IMG/VR virus record: IMGVR_UViG_3300035188_001379
Coordinates: 120,466 to 184,465 of that record
Source of the DNA: a virus
Direction: 5' to 3' (one strand)
Length of the DNA: 64,000 nucleotides
Below the pieces are notes generated by a model. The model saw only the letters and a program-made list of their open reading frames with translations, did no database searches and was not told the DNA's origin. The translations under genes and the position numbers were made by a program. Positions 50,765-58,876 of this stretch are shown piece after piece (the first letter of the stretch is position 1; every line of letters starts with the position of its first letter).

Positions 50765-53152
50765 TTAGGAGCTAGTGACATACTCAGGAGGAGTCATAAA
50801 CACCATGGCAGTCATTTTTTTGCCTTCGTTGTCGCACAGCGTTATGGTCTGCCAGCCTGCCGTTTTTCCGCCTAGTGCGTTAGGAGAAAGAGTAAAGCTG
50901 CCTCCGCTACCAGTCATGCTAATACTTCCTCCGTTGATCGTCGTGGTTCCCTCACTGCACACTATATGAATATTTTCACCGATCTTTACAGTACACAGCC
51001 CATCACCTACAGTTAGTCCTGACCTAGCTGTAATGTTTTCCATCGTCATCTCTCCTGAGATGAAGCTGAAGCTATAGGCGCCTCCGCCACAATGAGGAAG
51101 CAGCTCTGAGGTGTATATGGTTTTCATATACATAGTGCTGCTGCACATTTCTATGGTAGTATGGCACTCAGGCGAGCAGCAAGGATAAGGAGGAGTAATA
51201 AGGCGTACCTGTAACTGATCTAAAATCAATGAAGAAGGCGCTTCTGAGCACGATGTAGTTAACTCCCCTTGAAGCTCTAGGCCTCCTGCTGAATTGGTGC
51301 CTAGGTACATGCCTGCTACTTGCGCGGCGATGTTGACATCTATCGTTCCTCCAAGGCTGAGACGGGAATCTGCTGTTTGAGTTATATAAAGACCTGAAAC
51401 TTTAATCTCAGATGCAGCTTCGCAAGGAGGTAGGTTAATGGTCGTATTTAAAGGAGACATCTCGAGAGCGAACTCTGCCCCGCATCCCTCATTAGTACTG
51501 GTGACTGACAGCGTGCTTGTAAGATCCAAAGTACCTACTTGACGACTTCCTTGCGTGAACGTAACATTTGCAGAGTTGTATGGTGAGTTTACATTGAATG
51601 AAAACTCCTTACAAGCGTCTAGCTCGATATTTCCGTTAAGCTCAAAGCCACAACCTTCGTTAGTTGGAAGCATACTCAGCTCTAGCTTAGGTGGATTGGT
51701 CCCCGATGTGGTGATGTTTACGTCACTTGTGATTTCCTTACAGGCATCTACAGCGATGTTTCCGTTAAGTTCAAACCCACAGCCATCATCTGCCATCTGA
51801 AAAGATAAATCTACTTCAGGAGGATTAGTTCCTGAGGTAGTGATGTTAACTGCTGCTGAGATTTCTTTACAAGCGTCTAGCTCGATATTTCCGTTAAGCT
51901 CAAACCCACAACCATCGTTGGTTGGAACCATGCTCAGCTCTAGCTTAGGTGGATTGGTCCCCGATGTAGTGATGTTTACGTCACTTGTGATTTCTACACA
52001 GGCATCCAACGCAATGTTTCCGTAAAGCTCAAACCCACAACCATCATCTGACGGCATCATACTCAAATCTACTTCAGGAGGATTAGTTCCTGAGGTAGTG
52101 ATGTTGACCGAGCTTGAGATTTGTTTGCAGGCGTCTAGAGCAATATTTCCGTTAAGCTCAAACCCACAACCATCGTTGGTTGGAGTCATATTCAACGCTA
52201 AAGTAGGAGGGTTAGTACCTGAGGTAGTGATGTTGACAGCGCTTGTGATTTCTACACAGGCATCCAACGCAATATTTCCGTAAAGTTCAAATCCACAACC
52301 ATTGTCGGTTGGGAGCATACTTAAATCTACTTCAGGAGGATTAGTTCCTGAGGTAGTGATGTTGACGGATGCTTTGATTTCTGGGCAGGCATCTAGCTCG
52401 ATGTTTCCATTAAGTTCAAATCCACAACCATCGTCGGTTGGGGTCATATTCAATGCTAGCTTAGGAGGATTATTTCCTGAGGTAGTGATGTTGACGCCTG
52501 CTGAGATTTCTGGGCAGGCAGTTATTTCTACGTCTCCAACTAAAACAAACCCGCAATTATCATCTACACGCTCTAGGTTCCAATCGCTTCTTTTAACAGC
52601 GTTACCGGACACGCTTATCTGCGCAGAAGAAGTCAGCTCAACGCAAGCGTCTACAGTTATACTGCCTGTCAGCTCGAGAGCACAATCAGGAGCGCCGCTA
52701 TTTGAAAACGACAAGCTGACGCCAGGTTGTGCCTTACCTAGGCCATCTATCTCAACGCTTGTAGTGATTTCCTCGCAAAATCCAGAAGGCATTGCGATTT
52801 CTCCGCCGATAGTTATACCGCAAGCAGGAGGACCATCAGAGTCAAGCGTAAGTGTGCCGCTAAGCGGAGCTTTTATAACAAAAGTTGAGTTGGCTAGAAA
52901 GTCTACACAGCCTCCAGGAACAATAGGAGGATTATAGACAGGGGGAACAGGAGTAACATCAGGAAAAGTAAAAACGCAAACCTCTTCAACCTTTTTAAAA
53001 GATACAGGTGTGAGAGTTAGATTTGTGAGAGGTGGTAGTACACAAGCCTCAGGCTTCTCTTCTTGCGCATTATAAGCAGGAAGATACTCAGCATAGTACT
53101 TATACTGAGTATCTCCTAAGTGGATTTTAGTTGGATCGATCTTTAAAGCCAT
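50765..53152 (-). CDS. Repeat-rich virion-type protein (43-residue repeats)
   Basis: 795 residues. About eight units of roughly 43 residues, consensus NITTSGTNPPxxxLxMxPTDDGCGFELNGN then IELDAC.EI, fill the central half. They are flanked by related diverged units. The units are threonine/asparagine-rich beta strands with two conserved cysteines each (GCGFEL and DAC), suggesting a disulfide-linked or stacked beta-solenoid. The C-terminal 200 residues form a different cysteine-containing domain. Likely a large structural or fibre protein. Confidence 0.65.
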   Translation of the reverse strand: MALKIDPTKIHLGDTQYKYYAEYLPAYNAQEEKPEACVLPPLTNLTLTPVSFKKVEEVCVFTFPDVTPVPPVYNPPIVPGGCVDFLANSTFVIKAPLSGTLTLDSDGPPACGITIGGEIAMPSGFCEEITTSVEIDGLGKAQPGVSLSFSNSGAPDCALELTGSITVDACVELTSSAQISVSGNAVKRSDWNLERVDDNCGFVLVGDVEITACPEISAGVNITTSGNNPPKLALNMTPTDDGCGFELNGNIELDACPEIKASVNITTSGTNPPEVDLSMLPTDNGCGFELYGNIALDACVEITSAVNITTSGTNPPTLALNMTPTNDGCGFELNGNIALDACKQISSSVNITTSGTNPPEVDLSMMPSDDGCGFELYGNIALDACVEITSDVNITTSGTNPPKLELSMVPTNDGCGFELNGNIELDACKEISAAVNITTSGTNPPEVDLSFQMADDGCGFELNGNIAVDACKEITSDVNITTSGTNPPKLELSMLPTNEGCGFELNGNIELDACKEFSFNVNSPYNSANVTFTQGSRQVGTLDLTSTLSVTSTNEGCGAEFALEMSPLNTTINLPPCEAASEIKVSGLYITQTADSRLSLGGTIDVNIAAQVAGMYLGTNSAGGLELQGELTTSCSEAPSSLILDQLQVRLITPPYPCCSPECHTTIEMCSSTMYMKTIYTSELLPHCGGGAYSFSFISGEMTMENITARSGLTVGDGLCTVKIGENIHIVCSEGTTTINGGSISMTGSGGSFTLSPNALGGKTAGWQTITLCDNEGKKMTAMVFMTPPEYVTSS
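51570..52600 (-). repeat. Tandem 129-nt repeats in the 795-residue gene
   Basis: Near-identical blocks containing GTAGTGATGTT (plus strand) recur about every 129 nt, with two alternating unit types (NPPEVDLS and NPPKLELS), implying duplication of two-unit blocks. Confidence 0.8.
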
Positions 53153-53490
53153 TAAAGCATCTTATTAAACACGAGGTAAAAAAACAATATTAAAGCAGGC
53201 GCACATAAGGATTCAAAAGAGCCTAGAGAGGCGACTACAGCTACACCTAGCCAAAAGCTTACGCAAACTGGGCAGGTGAGCAGCCTTACTAGAAATTTAT
53301 CATGATAGTACTCTCTTAGGAATGCTGCATAATTTCCAGGATACTCGGCCTGCTTTAATTGTTTGTACTCTGCAAATTTATTACCTAGCGAAAGCCTTAG
53401 AAGATTCAAATACTCAAAAAGAGCATCAGTATCTAGCCAGACCAGTAAAAAATAACTAGCAACTGCAGATAGTACGATGACTTGAAGCAT
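53152..53490 (-). CDS. Small membrane protein with CPVCVSFW motif
   Basis: 112 residues. An N-terminal hydrophobic helix (about residues 3-18) and a C-terminal hydrophobic region (about 74-110) flank a polar middle. LLTCPVCVSFWLGV resembles a CPxCxSFW motif found in small phage membrane proteins. Function unknown. The stop touches the start of the 795-residue gene. Confidence 0.6.
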   Translation of the reverse strand: MLQVIVLSAVASYFLLVWLDTDALFEYLNLLRLSLGNKFAEYKQLKQAEYPGNYAAFLREYYHDKFLVRLLTCPVCVSFWLGVAVVASLGSFESLCAPALILFFYLVFNKML

Positions 53491-53493
53491 GTG

Positions 53494-53733
53494 TTATTTG
53501 CTTAGTTCAATAATCTTGGCCTTCAAATCGGCAAGCAAGTTTTTTTGCGCGATAGAGGCGATGCGCATGTTTTGCAATTGAGCAATCTGCTCGCCAAGCT
53601 TCTTGATATTGTTCTCTTGCTCTGTGACATTGATGGTTGCCTGCTTTAAGCCATCCTCAATCAACAAGAGAGAGATGTGTGTGGACTCAGGATTTTCTTC
53701 GGTCACGACGGGAAGTTCGACTCGGTCTTTCAT
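53494..53733 (-). CDS. Small coiled-coil protein
   Basis: 79 residues, a helical heptad pattern for most of its length (DGLKQATINVTEQENNIKKLGEQIAQLQ). The leader is CA-rich (AATAACCAACAAAACAC) with no Shine-Dalgarno sequence. No family recognised. Confidence 0.6.
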   Translation of the reverse strand: MKDRVELPVVTEENPESTHISLLLIEDGLKQATINVTEQENNIKKLGEQIAQLQNMRIASIAQKNLLADLKAKIIELSK

Positions 53734-53745
53734 GTGTTTTGTTGG

Positions 53746-53919
53746 TTATTCTGCGATTGAGTTGTTTTCTGTCAGGAGTTCTTTGATTTCTGCTTGGATT
53801 CTTTTGATGTTTTCGTTGTACCCTTTTACCATATCTTTTTTATCACGTTTAGCTTCTTCAAGTTCTACAACTAGGTTGTAGATCTTTTCTTCTTTAGTTG
53901 CATGGGTATCGTTACTCAT
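53746..53919 (-). CDS. Small charged helical protein
   Basis: 57 residues (MSNDTHATKEEKIYNLVVEL at the start, TENNSIAE at the end), one long charged helix. DMVKGYNENIKRIQAEIKELL resembles a short phage protein type with a K.Y...I..I..EI.ELL core. It lies 12 nt upstream of the coiled-coil gene in the same direction. Function unknown. Confidence 0.6.
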   Translation of the reverse strand: MSNDTHATKEEKIYNLVVELEEAKRDKKDMVKGYNENIKRIQAEIKELLTENNSIAE

Positions 53920-53970
53920 AGAGGATCAAATTAACGAATAGCCTGAGAGTGTGCAAGCGATTTTGCAAAA

Positions 53971-54004
53971 AAAAAGACGCACCAGCGAACCAGTGCGTCT
54001 TTTT
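53971..54004. terminator. Bidirectional terminator
   Basis: A perfect 12-bp stem AAAAAGACGCAC/GTGCGTCTTTTT with loop CAGCGAAC, giving a T-run on either strand. It separates the 54025 gene from the small helical genes downstream. Confidence 0.85.
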
Positions 54005-54024
54005 GGTTGGAGGTTAAGGGTAGC

Positions 54025-54741
54025 TTACGCGAGTGCGGCAAGCTGTGCAGGAGACAGGCTTGCTTTTTGCCCTGTAGTGAGTACAGCTTTTTGAGCTGTG
54101 GTAAACGCAGAAAGCTGCGATACAGACAACGAAGCGAGCTGAGCTGCTGTAATCTGCTGCACATCAGCAATTTCAAGTGCGCGAATTTGCTTGTTGGTGA
54201 GGGAAGCAAAGTCAGCAACTTCGATCGCCGGAATCTGAGTAGTGGTCAGGTTTGCAATCTGTGTAGTGTTCAGCGTAGATACCTGCTGCGGAGTGAGTGC
54301 GGCGATCTGCGGATTAGTCAATGCGGCGATATTGCCGATAGTGACTTGCAAGAGTTGACCTTCACCAGACTCAAGTTCTTGATCTGCGCTACCATATTCA
54401 GCAGAACCATAAGCGTTAGGTCCTACACGCCCAGAGCCACGAACATACTCAATTACATAGCTGATCTTAGCTGGTGCAGTTACTCCAGAAAGCGTCAAGG
54501 GAACAGAGGTGTCTGTGCCAGGATATACGTCGAGCGTAATGACAGGATCTGTGTGTGCTACGATAGTAGCACGGATAATGTCTCTGGCAGGTACATCTGC
54601 GAAAGAAAGGGTGTCAAGCAACAGGTAAGAAGATGCTTCGACAGAGCCGTAACTCACTTGAAGCTTTTCATACCTAGAGCTCTTAAGACCTCCGACGTCG
54701 TTAGTTTCTACTGCGATTTTTCTGATACGTTTAGTTGACAT
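54025..54741 (-). CDS. Virion-type protein with C-terminal LTxxQI repeats
   Basis: 238 residues. The first about 130 form a beta-rich domain (ITLDVYPGTDTSVPLTLSG). The C-terminal about 100 are repeats of 10-11 residues of the kind IAALTPQQVSTLNTTQIANL, a helical solenoid seen in bacterial surface and phage proteins. A monocistronic transcript with a CA-rich leader (CAACAACTAAAAACACAAAA), a 5' hairpin and a strong terminator suggests high expression, as for a major structural protein. Confidence 0.6.
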   Translation of the reverse strand: MSTKRIRKIAVETNDVGGLKSSRYEKLQVSYGSVEASSYLLLDTLSFADVPARDIIRATIVAHTDPVITLDVYPGTDTSVPLTLSGVTAPAKISYVIEYVRGSGRVGPNAYGSAEYGSADQELESGEGQLLQVTIGNIAALTNPQIAALTPQQVSTLNTTQIANLTTTQIPAIEVADFASLTNKQIRALEIADVQQITAAQLASLSVSQLSAFTTAQKAVLTTGQKASLSPAQLAALA

Positions 54742-54788
54742 GTTGTTTTGTGTTTTTAGTTGTTGATGATAGCAACAGACTTTCAGGC

Positions 54789-54812
54789 AACAGGAACCAA
54801 AGGTTCCCAGAG
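54789..54812 (-). promoter_or_regulatory. 5'-leader hairpin of the 54741 gene
   Basis: GGAACC/GGTTCC stem with a 3-nt loop inside an extended CTGGGAACC/GGTTCCTG palindrome, about 50 nt upstream of the start codon. A TATTAT-like -10 lies further upstream near 54830. Probably stabilises the mRNA. Confidence 0.5.
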
Positions 54813-54882
54813 GATCGCTGATCTACTCCATTGCTATAATAATTATCTATGTTGCTAGATAGATAATCAAGATAAATTACCA

Positions 54883-55545
54883 CTAGTTGTCGCCAACAAG
54901 CAACTCATATAATTTGTCTATCTCTGTTCCTGTATAACTTGCTCTGTTGGCGTTGTATATCGCTTCTCCCCAGGCTTCACGCATAGCGGAATCTGCTATT
55001 CCCATATCTTTTAAAATGCCGTAAAGTTTGATCTGAGAGTTTCTAATCATCATTATGAACAGCTGCTTATCAGGCAGGAACAAGATTCTTGAGGTAGTTC
55101 CTGTACGTGCTTCAGGATTTATGTGCGCCTCAGGAATACCGTCCTGCCTAATCCTAGAGTATATGCCCGGCAACAATCTTTGCTGATTCACTCCCTCATA
55201 CTCAGAGCCGTTGTATATAACAGTGTTGTGAGGAGTTACATAAGGAATCTGAGCGATTGTAGTGCTCTTACTTTCGATGATCTTTCCACTAGGCTTATGT
55301 ATCAGGTTAATCGTACCTTTCAAAGGCACAGTAAGATCTTTCTTTTCAAGAATAGCCTGCTTCTGCTGAGAAACAGGAATACGTGAAGTATCTACCTTTA
55401 GATCTTTTGCTTGCAGCTTAAAATCCTGCGTTTCAATTGCTCCTAACTTTTTATTAAACGAGTTTACCGCAGTATCAAACAGATTTTGCCTGAGCTTGTC
55501 AGGATCAAAAAAAGCACGTGTATTTTTAGGAGGATTTGAAGCCAT
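54883..55545 (-). CDS. RNA polymerase beta subunit, N-terminal fragment
   Basis: 220 residues aligning with the first about 230 residues of bacterial RpoB. DTAVNSFNKKLG fits the IQLDSFQKF segment and LTVPLKGTINLI fits the YSAPL region. IAQIPYVTPHNTVIYNGSEY then EGVNQQRLLPGIY matches [31 protein letters not shown], the protrusion core, and FLPDKQLFIMMIRNSQIKLYGILKDMG matches the F.PK..L.V.IDRRRKLP.TI.LRALG region. The protein ends where the lobe domain would begin, so most of the lobe is missing or lies elsewhere. Fourth from the end of the minus-strand virion operon, 6 nt after its upstream neighbour. Confidence 0.82.
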   Translation of the reverse strand: MASNPPKNTRAFFDPDKLRQNLFDTAVNSFNKKLGAIETQDFKLQAKDLKVDTSRIPVSQQKQAILEKKDLTVPLKGTINLIHKPSGKIIESKSTTIAQIPYVTPHNTVIYNGSEYEGVNQQRLLPGIYSRIRQDGIPEAHINPEARTGTTSRILFLPDKQLFIMMIRNSQIKLYGILKDMGIADSAMREAWGEAIYNANRASYTGTEIDKLYELLVGDN

Positions 55546-55551
55546 GTTATG

Positions 55552-56154
55552 CTAGGACTCTAGTAGCTTTTTTAAGTAGGCTTTATTAGCTTCGTCTTTC
55601 AAAAGATTTTCTAGTTCTGGGTATTTTGCAACGAGCTCAAGCTCTTTTGGTTGTTTTGCGCTAGCTGCGCGAGCAGGGTCATTTATAGCAAAACCGAGAG
55701 CATTAGTTTTAGTTACTTGATTGAGAACACTGTTAGCTATCCTTCGATTGACTGCATCTCCGAAGCTGTCAACGAGATCAGCTTGTTTTATAGGACTTGC
55801 ATACGCTCTGGGGCTACTAATAGAGCTCACTGTACCTGGGTCAGGTGTCAGAAAGGAAGGTTTTTCGTGAGATGGAAGATATGTTCTTCTTGCTGCGTTT
55901 CCTTTGTTACTTTTTCCGCCAGACATACCCATAAGCGCTGCTAGTCCAATAGGGGCAACAGCCTTAGCGATTTCGCCAATTTCTCCAAGCCCGTTAGATG
56001 CGCTTCCTAGCAAGCTTGAGCCTCCGGCCAGAATTCCTCCTCCAACAAGAGCAGGAGCCACAACCTTCTTGGCAACAGCCCCGTAGTTTATGCTTCCGCT
56101 TTTTTCAAGCTCTTCACGGAATCCTTCAGTTAGTTTTTCCCAGTCAAGATTCAT
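55552..56154 (-). CDS. Virion-type protein with EELEKS motif
   Basis: 200 residues from the ATG at 56154 (an ATG at 56184 is possible). The N-terminus EGFREELEKSGS carries the motif of this operon. A glycine/alanine-rich hydrophobic region (about 30-75) could be membrane-active, and the rest is polar with a helical C-terminus. Probably an inner virion protein. Confidence 0.6.
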   Translation of the reverse strand: MNLDWEKLTEGFREELEKSGSINYGAVAKKVVAPALVGGGILAGGSSLLGSASNGLGEIGEIAKAVAPIGLAALMGMSGGKSNKGNAARRTYLPSHEKPSFLTPDPGTVSSISSPRAYASPIKQADLVDSFGDAVNRRIANSVLNQVTKTNALGFAINDPARAASAKQPKELELVAKYPELENLLKDEANKAYLKKLLES

Positions 56155-56158
56155 AGGA

Positions 56159-56893
56159 TTAAGCGTAAGGTTCAAGTTCAACACGAGTAGGCAGCGCCTC
56201 TTCAGTATAAGATTCAGGACGTTCCCTCATCTTCTTGCGTAGCATATAGGTAAGATACGCGGCTCCTGCGCCTGTACTCAGAAGCCCTGATGCGGCAGTA
56301 TCTATTGCGGGCTGAAATGGCTTTTTCGCCACGCCCCCAAGTTCTCCTAAGAGTCTACGAATGCTTCCTTCTTCAATTGCTGTATCGTTGGGATCTTCTG
56401 CTTCTTTTTCAAACATAAGCTGATAGGCTACCCCGTTACAGAATGCATCCACGCAAGGAGTTTCCTCGCTTGAGGAATCAGAGCCTGTTTTGATCTGGCT
56501 CAAAACGTCGATATACTCTTTCTGGGCTTGGGCTAGCTCTTTCTGAATTCTTTTCTTTTCGGCAAAATAGAAATCTTTCTTAGCCTGTCCAAAACCTTGC
56601 TGACTTCCTAGTAAAAGCTGAATAGGTACGTTTTGTGTTTTTACAGCTCTCGAAAATATGCCAGGAGCATCAAGGTCTTCAGCAACCTTTGCGGAAGGTA
56701 GCAAGGAGGCGGGAAGAGGAATTCTAAGAATGTTAGAGTCTTCTTCCTCAAGCCTGGCCTGCTCGAGGCGTTTTCTAAGCTCGTTTTCTTTAGCAAGTTG
56801 AATTGCGCTGAACAAACTGCGCCCAAAGAGATTCGAGGCTTCCTGAGACTCTTCAGGAGAGAGAGGTATAGGTGTAGAAGATTCTTTTAGCAT
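56159..56893 (-). CDS. Virion-type helical protein
   Basis: 244 residues. A long charged helix (about residues 100-130), then FCNGVAYQLMFEKEAED, a variant of the operon motif, and a hydrophobic C-terminal segment (about 203-222, GLLSTGAGAAYLTYMLRKKM). No family recognised. Tightly packed in the operon with gaps of 2-4 nt. Confidence 0.6.
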   Translation of the reverse strand: MLKESSTPIPLSPEESQEASNLFGRSLFSAIQLAKENELRKRLEQARLEEEDSNILRIPLPASLLPSAKVAEDLDAPGIFSRAVKTQNVPIQLLLGSQQGFGQAKKDFYFAEKKRIQKELAQAQKEYIDVLSQIKTGSDSSSEETPCVDAFCNGVAYQLMFEKEAEDPNDTAIEEGSIRRLLGELGGVAKKPFQPAIDTAASGLLSTGAGAAYLTYMLRKKMRERPESYTEEALPTRVELEPYA

Positions 56894-56895
56894 AA

Positions 56896-57285
56896 TTATT
56901 CTTTTTCTTTTTTACTTCCGTAGATGATAAACACCCTGAAGCTTCCTTGTGGAGTCCATGTATCTTTCCAGAGTGAGATCAGATATTTTTTGTTGTTCAT
57001 CAGCTCGTTGAGCATGTCCTGGTCGCGCTGTTGTTCAGGATCGAGAATGATGTTCTTGAAGACATAGTCTGTCATGTCTCCTGCAGAAGTTTTGCGTTTA
57101 ATTCCTTTTGCATGCTCGAAAGCATCGATAACCGTTTCAGGATCAAAGCCTTTATTGGTTACTTCGTTGCGAATGTTCCTGGCTTTAGAAGACGTGCGCA
57201 AATCCGCGGCACTAGAACCAAAGTCGAAGTGCTCGGTGGCTGTATTTTTTCCGTTGTCTGATAGCCTAAATGAGTCCATGTTCAC
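56896..57285 (-). CDS. Hypothetical protein
   Basis: 129 residues (an ATG at 57279 would drop two). Charged and mixed, with a helical middle (DPETVIDAFEHAKGIKRK) and a strand-rich end (GSFRVFIIYG). No family recognised. Overlaps the gene upstream by 20 nt. Confidence 0.6.
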   Translation of the reverse strand: MNMDSFRLSDNGKNTATEHFDFGSSAADLRTSSKARNIRNEVTNKGFDPETVIDAFEHAKGIKRKTSAGDMTDYVFKNIILDPEQQRDQDMLNELMNNKKYLISLWKDTWTPQGSFRVFIIYGSKKEKE

Positions 57286-57610
57286 GTTTCAGATTGTTTG
57301 TGATTTGTCTGACTAGCTTGATTTTGTCTCTTTCGCGTTGAAGGGCCTTATTCACAGAGTCGACAGAGCTGTCCATCTCATCCATAGTAAGCCCTGCCAT
57401 AGCTCCGCCTGCGAGAGAGCCTTTGATTGCGAGCTCTGGAAGACTAGCAAGGCTTAAGCTGGGGGCAAGGTTTTCTGCAACTTTCAATACTCCTTCACCT
57501 GTATTCAAGTTCTGAAGAGCATTCTCAAAAACTTTCAAAGAGGACCCTTGTTTTTGTAGCTCGAGAGAAAGCTCTGCCTTGATTGCCTGGGCTGTTTTTG
57601 TCATTTCCAT
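57266..57610 (-). CDS. Hypothetical virion-type protein
   Basis: 114 residues, helical. It begins MEMTKTAQAIKAELSLELQKQ, has a glycine/alanine-rich short hydrophobic centre (about 63-73) and a basic end. No family recognised. Confidence 0.55.
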   Translation of the reverse strand: MEMTKTAQAIKAELSLELQKQGSSLKVFENALQNLNTGEGVLKVAENLAPSLSLASLPELAIKGSLAGGAMAGLTMDEMDSSVDSVNKALQRERDKIKLVRQITNNLKREHGLI

Positions 57611-57615
57611 AAAAG

Positions 57616-58005
57616 TTACATGCGAATTCTTGAGCGTCCTGTATCAGGATCGTAAGTTGTGAATTTATTTTCTTTAAACTGATTGTACATTATATTACCA
57701 ATACCAAACCCTGCCAAGCTCATTAGTGTTTGTGCGGGTTTGCTCATGCCTAGGTATGATGCGGTGGCTTTTGTGAGTGCAGCTCCTGCAGCTCCGACAA
57801 CAAGATGGTCTACCCATTCCGGACTATCTAGCATTGTGAGTAGCGAATTCTTTTTATTAACATCTATACCATGATCGTGCATCACGACATGCTTGAAAAC
57901 ATTTGGAGTGACCTTTGTGGGGTCATAGTATTTTGTGGCGTATGGAGGAGCATCTGCAATGCTGAGCATCGAGTTTGTGTTAAATGGAGATGCGGCTGAG
58001 TACAT
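57616..58005 (-). CDS. Hypothetical virion-type protein
   Basis: 129 residues. A glycine/alanine-rich segment (about residues 68-105) suggests membrane association. The end (YDPDTGRSRIRM) is basic. No family recognised. Confidence 0.55.
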   Translation of the reverse strand: MYSAASPFNTNSMLSIADAPPYATKYYDPTKVTPNVFKHVVMHDHGIDVNKKNSLLTMLDSPEWVDHLVVGAAGAALTKATASYLGMSKPAQTLMSLAGFGIGNIMYNQFKENKFTTYDPDTGRSRIRM

Positions 58006-58008
58006 AGG

Positions 58009-58875
58009 CTATTGAGTTTTGATCGCCATGCTTCCTAGCGTAGCTGCAGCTGAAGGAAGTATAGAGTATATTTCGTGTGATGTGCGAGAGGCAGGATTCA
58101 TTGCACGCTCGGTTACTCTGTCTGGATTGATATGGTCGAGTACTTTAGACAAGCCTTTGCTCGCAGCATAGCCTCCTACGAGACTAGTAATTGGTCTGCT
58201 TGCGTGAGAGGCCACAAAGTTAGAGCCAAAGTCGCTTACTCCGTGAAGTACAGACTTTAAAGCAGAAGAGGCCTCCTCTGCATCCATCTCAAAGGCCTGC
58301 TTCATGTGATCGTTTCCTCCCTCAAGCAGACTTGAGGTGTTAATTACTGCTGAGGGGCTCTCTGTGGTTGCCGACTCGCTCAGATCACCCATTTCAGGCT
58401 TGAGATTTTCTTCCATAGCTTTGAGCTTTGCTACGAACTTTTTGCTAGGAGAGTATCTCCAGTTTTTACCTTCCTCATGCTGAAGCATGAAGGTAGGATT
58501 TTTTCTGCCGTCAGCAAGAGTCATATAGATGTTGTCAGGACTGCTTCTATGAATCTGCGCTGTACCTTTACCTATAGCGTCTTTGTCGAAATCGAGAATG
58601 CTATCCTCGCCCAGTCTACTTACCTTAGCGTCTTCGCTAGGATATTCTTCTCCTAGTCCTCCGAAGCTATAAACAAGGTTGCCGTCGCTGAGTTTTAGTC
58701 CGTCGCGAGTACGCACATACTTCCATTTTGCCTGACCTGCCAGTGTGGGTAGAATGTTCTCGTTAACAGGCATGCTAGAGATGTCCAGAGCCTCTTTAGT
58801 AAGGGCTCTCGCACTCTTCTCTAGTTCTTCCTGCACTCCAAGACAGAAGGCAGGCATATAGACACGCATTACCAT
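58009..58875 (-). CDS. Virion-type protein with EELEKSA motif
   Basis: 288 residues. FCLGVQEELEKSARALTKEA at about residues 10-29 is the operon motif. The middle (KYVRTRDGLKLSDGNLVYSF) is strand-rich, and the C-terminal about 80 residues are small-residue-rich helices. No family recognised. Two nt after the 58877 gene. Confidence 0.6.
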   Translation of the reverse strand: MVMRVYMPAFCLGVQEELEKSARALTKEALDISSMPVNENILPTLAGQAKWKYVRTRDGLKLSDGNLVYSFGGLGEEYPSEDAKVSRLGEDSILDFDKDAIGKGTAQIHRSSPDNIYMTLADGRKNPTFMLQHEEGKNWRYSPSKKFVAKLKAMEENLKPEMGDLSESATTESPSAVINTSSLLEGGNDHMKQAFEMDAEEASSALKSVLHGVSDFGSNFVASHASRPITSLVGGYAASKGLSKVLDHINPDRVTERAMNPASRTSHEIYSILPSAAATLGSMAIKTQ

Positions 58876-58876
58876 A

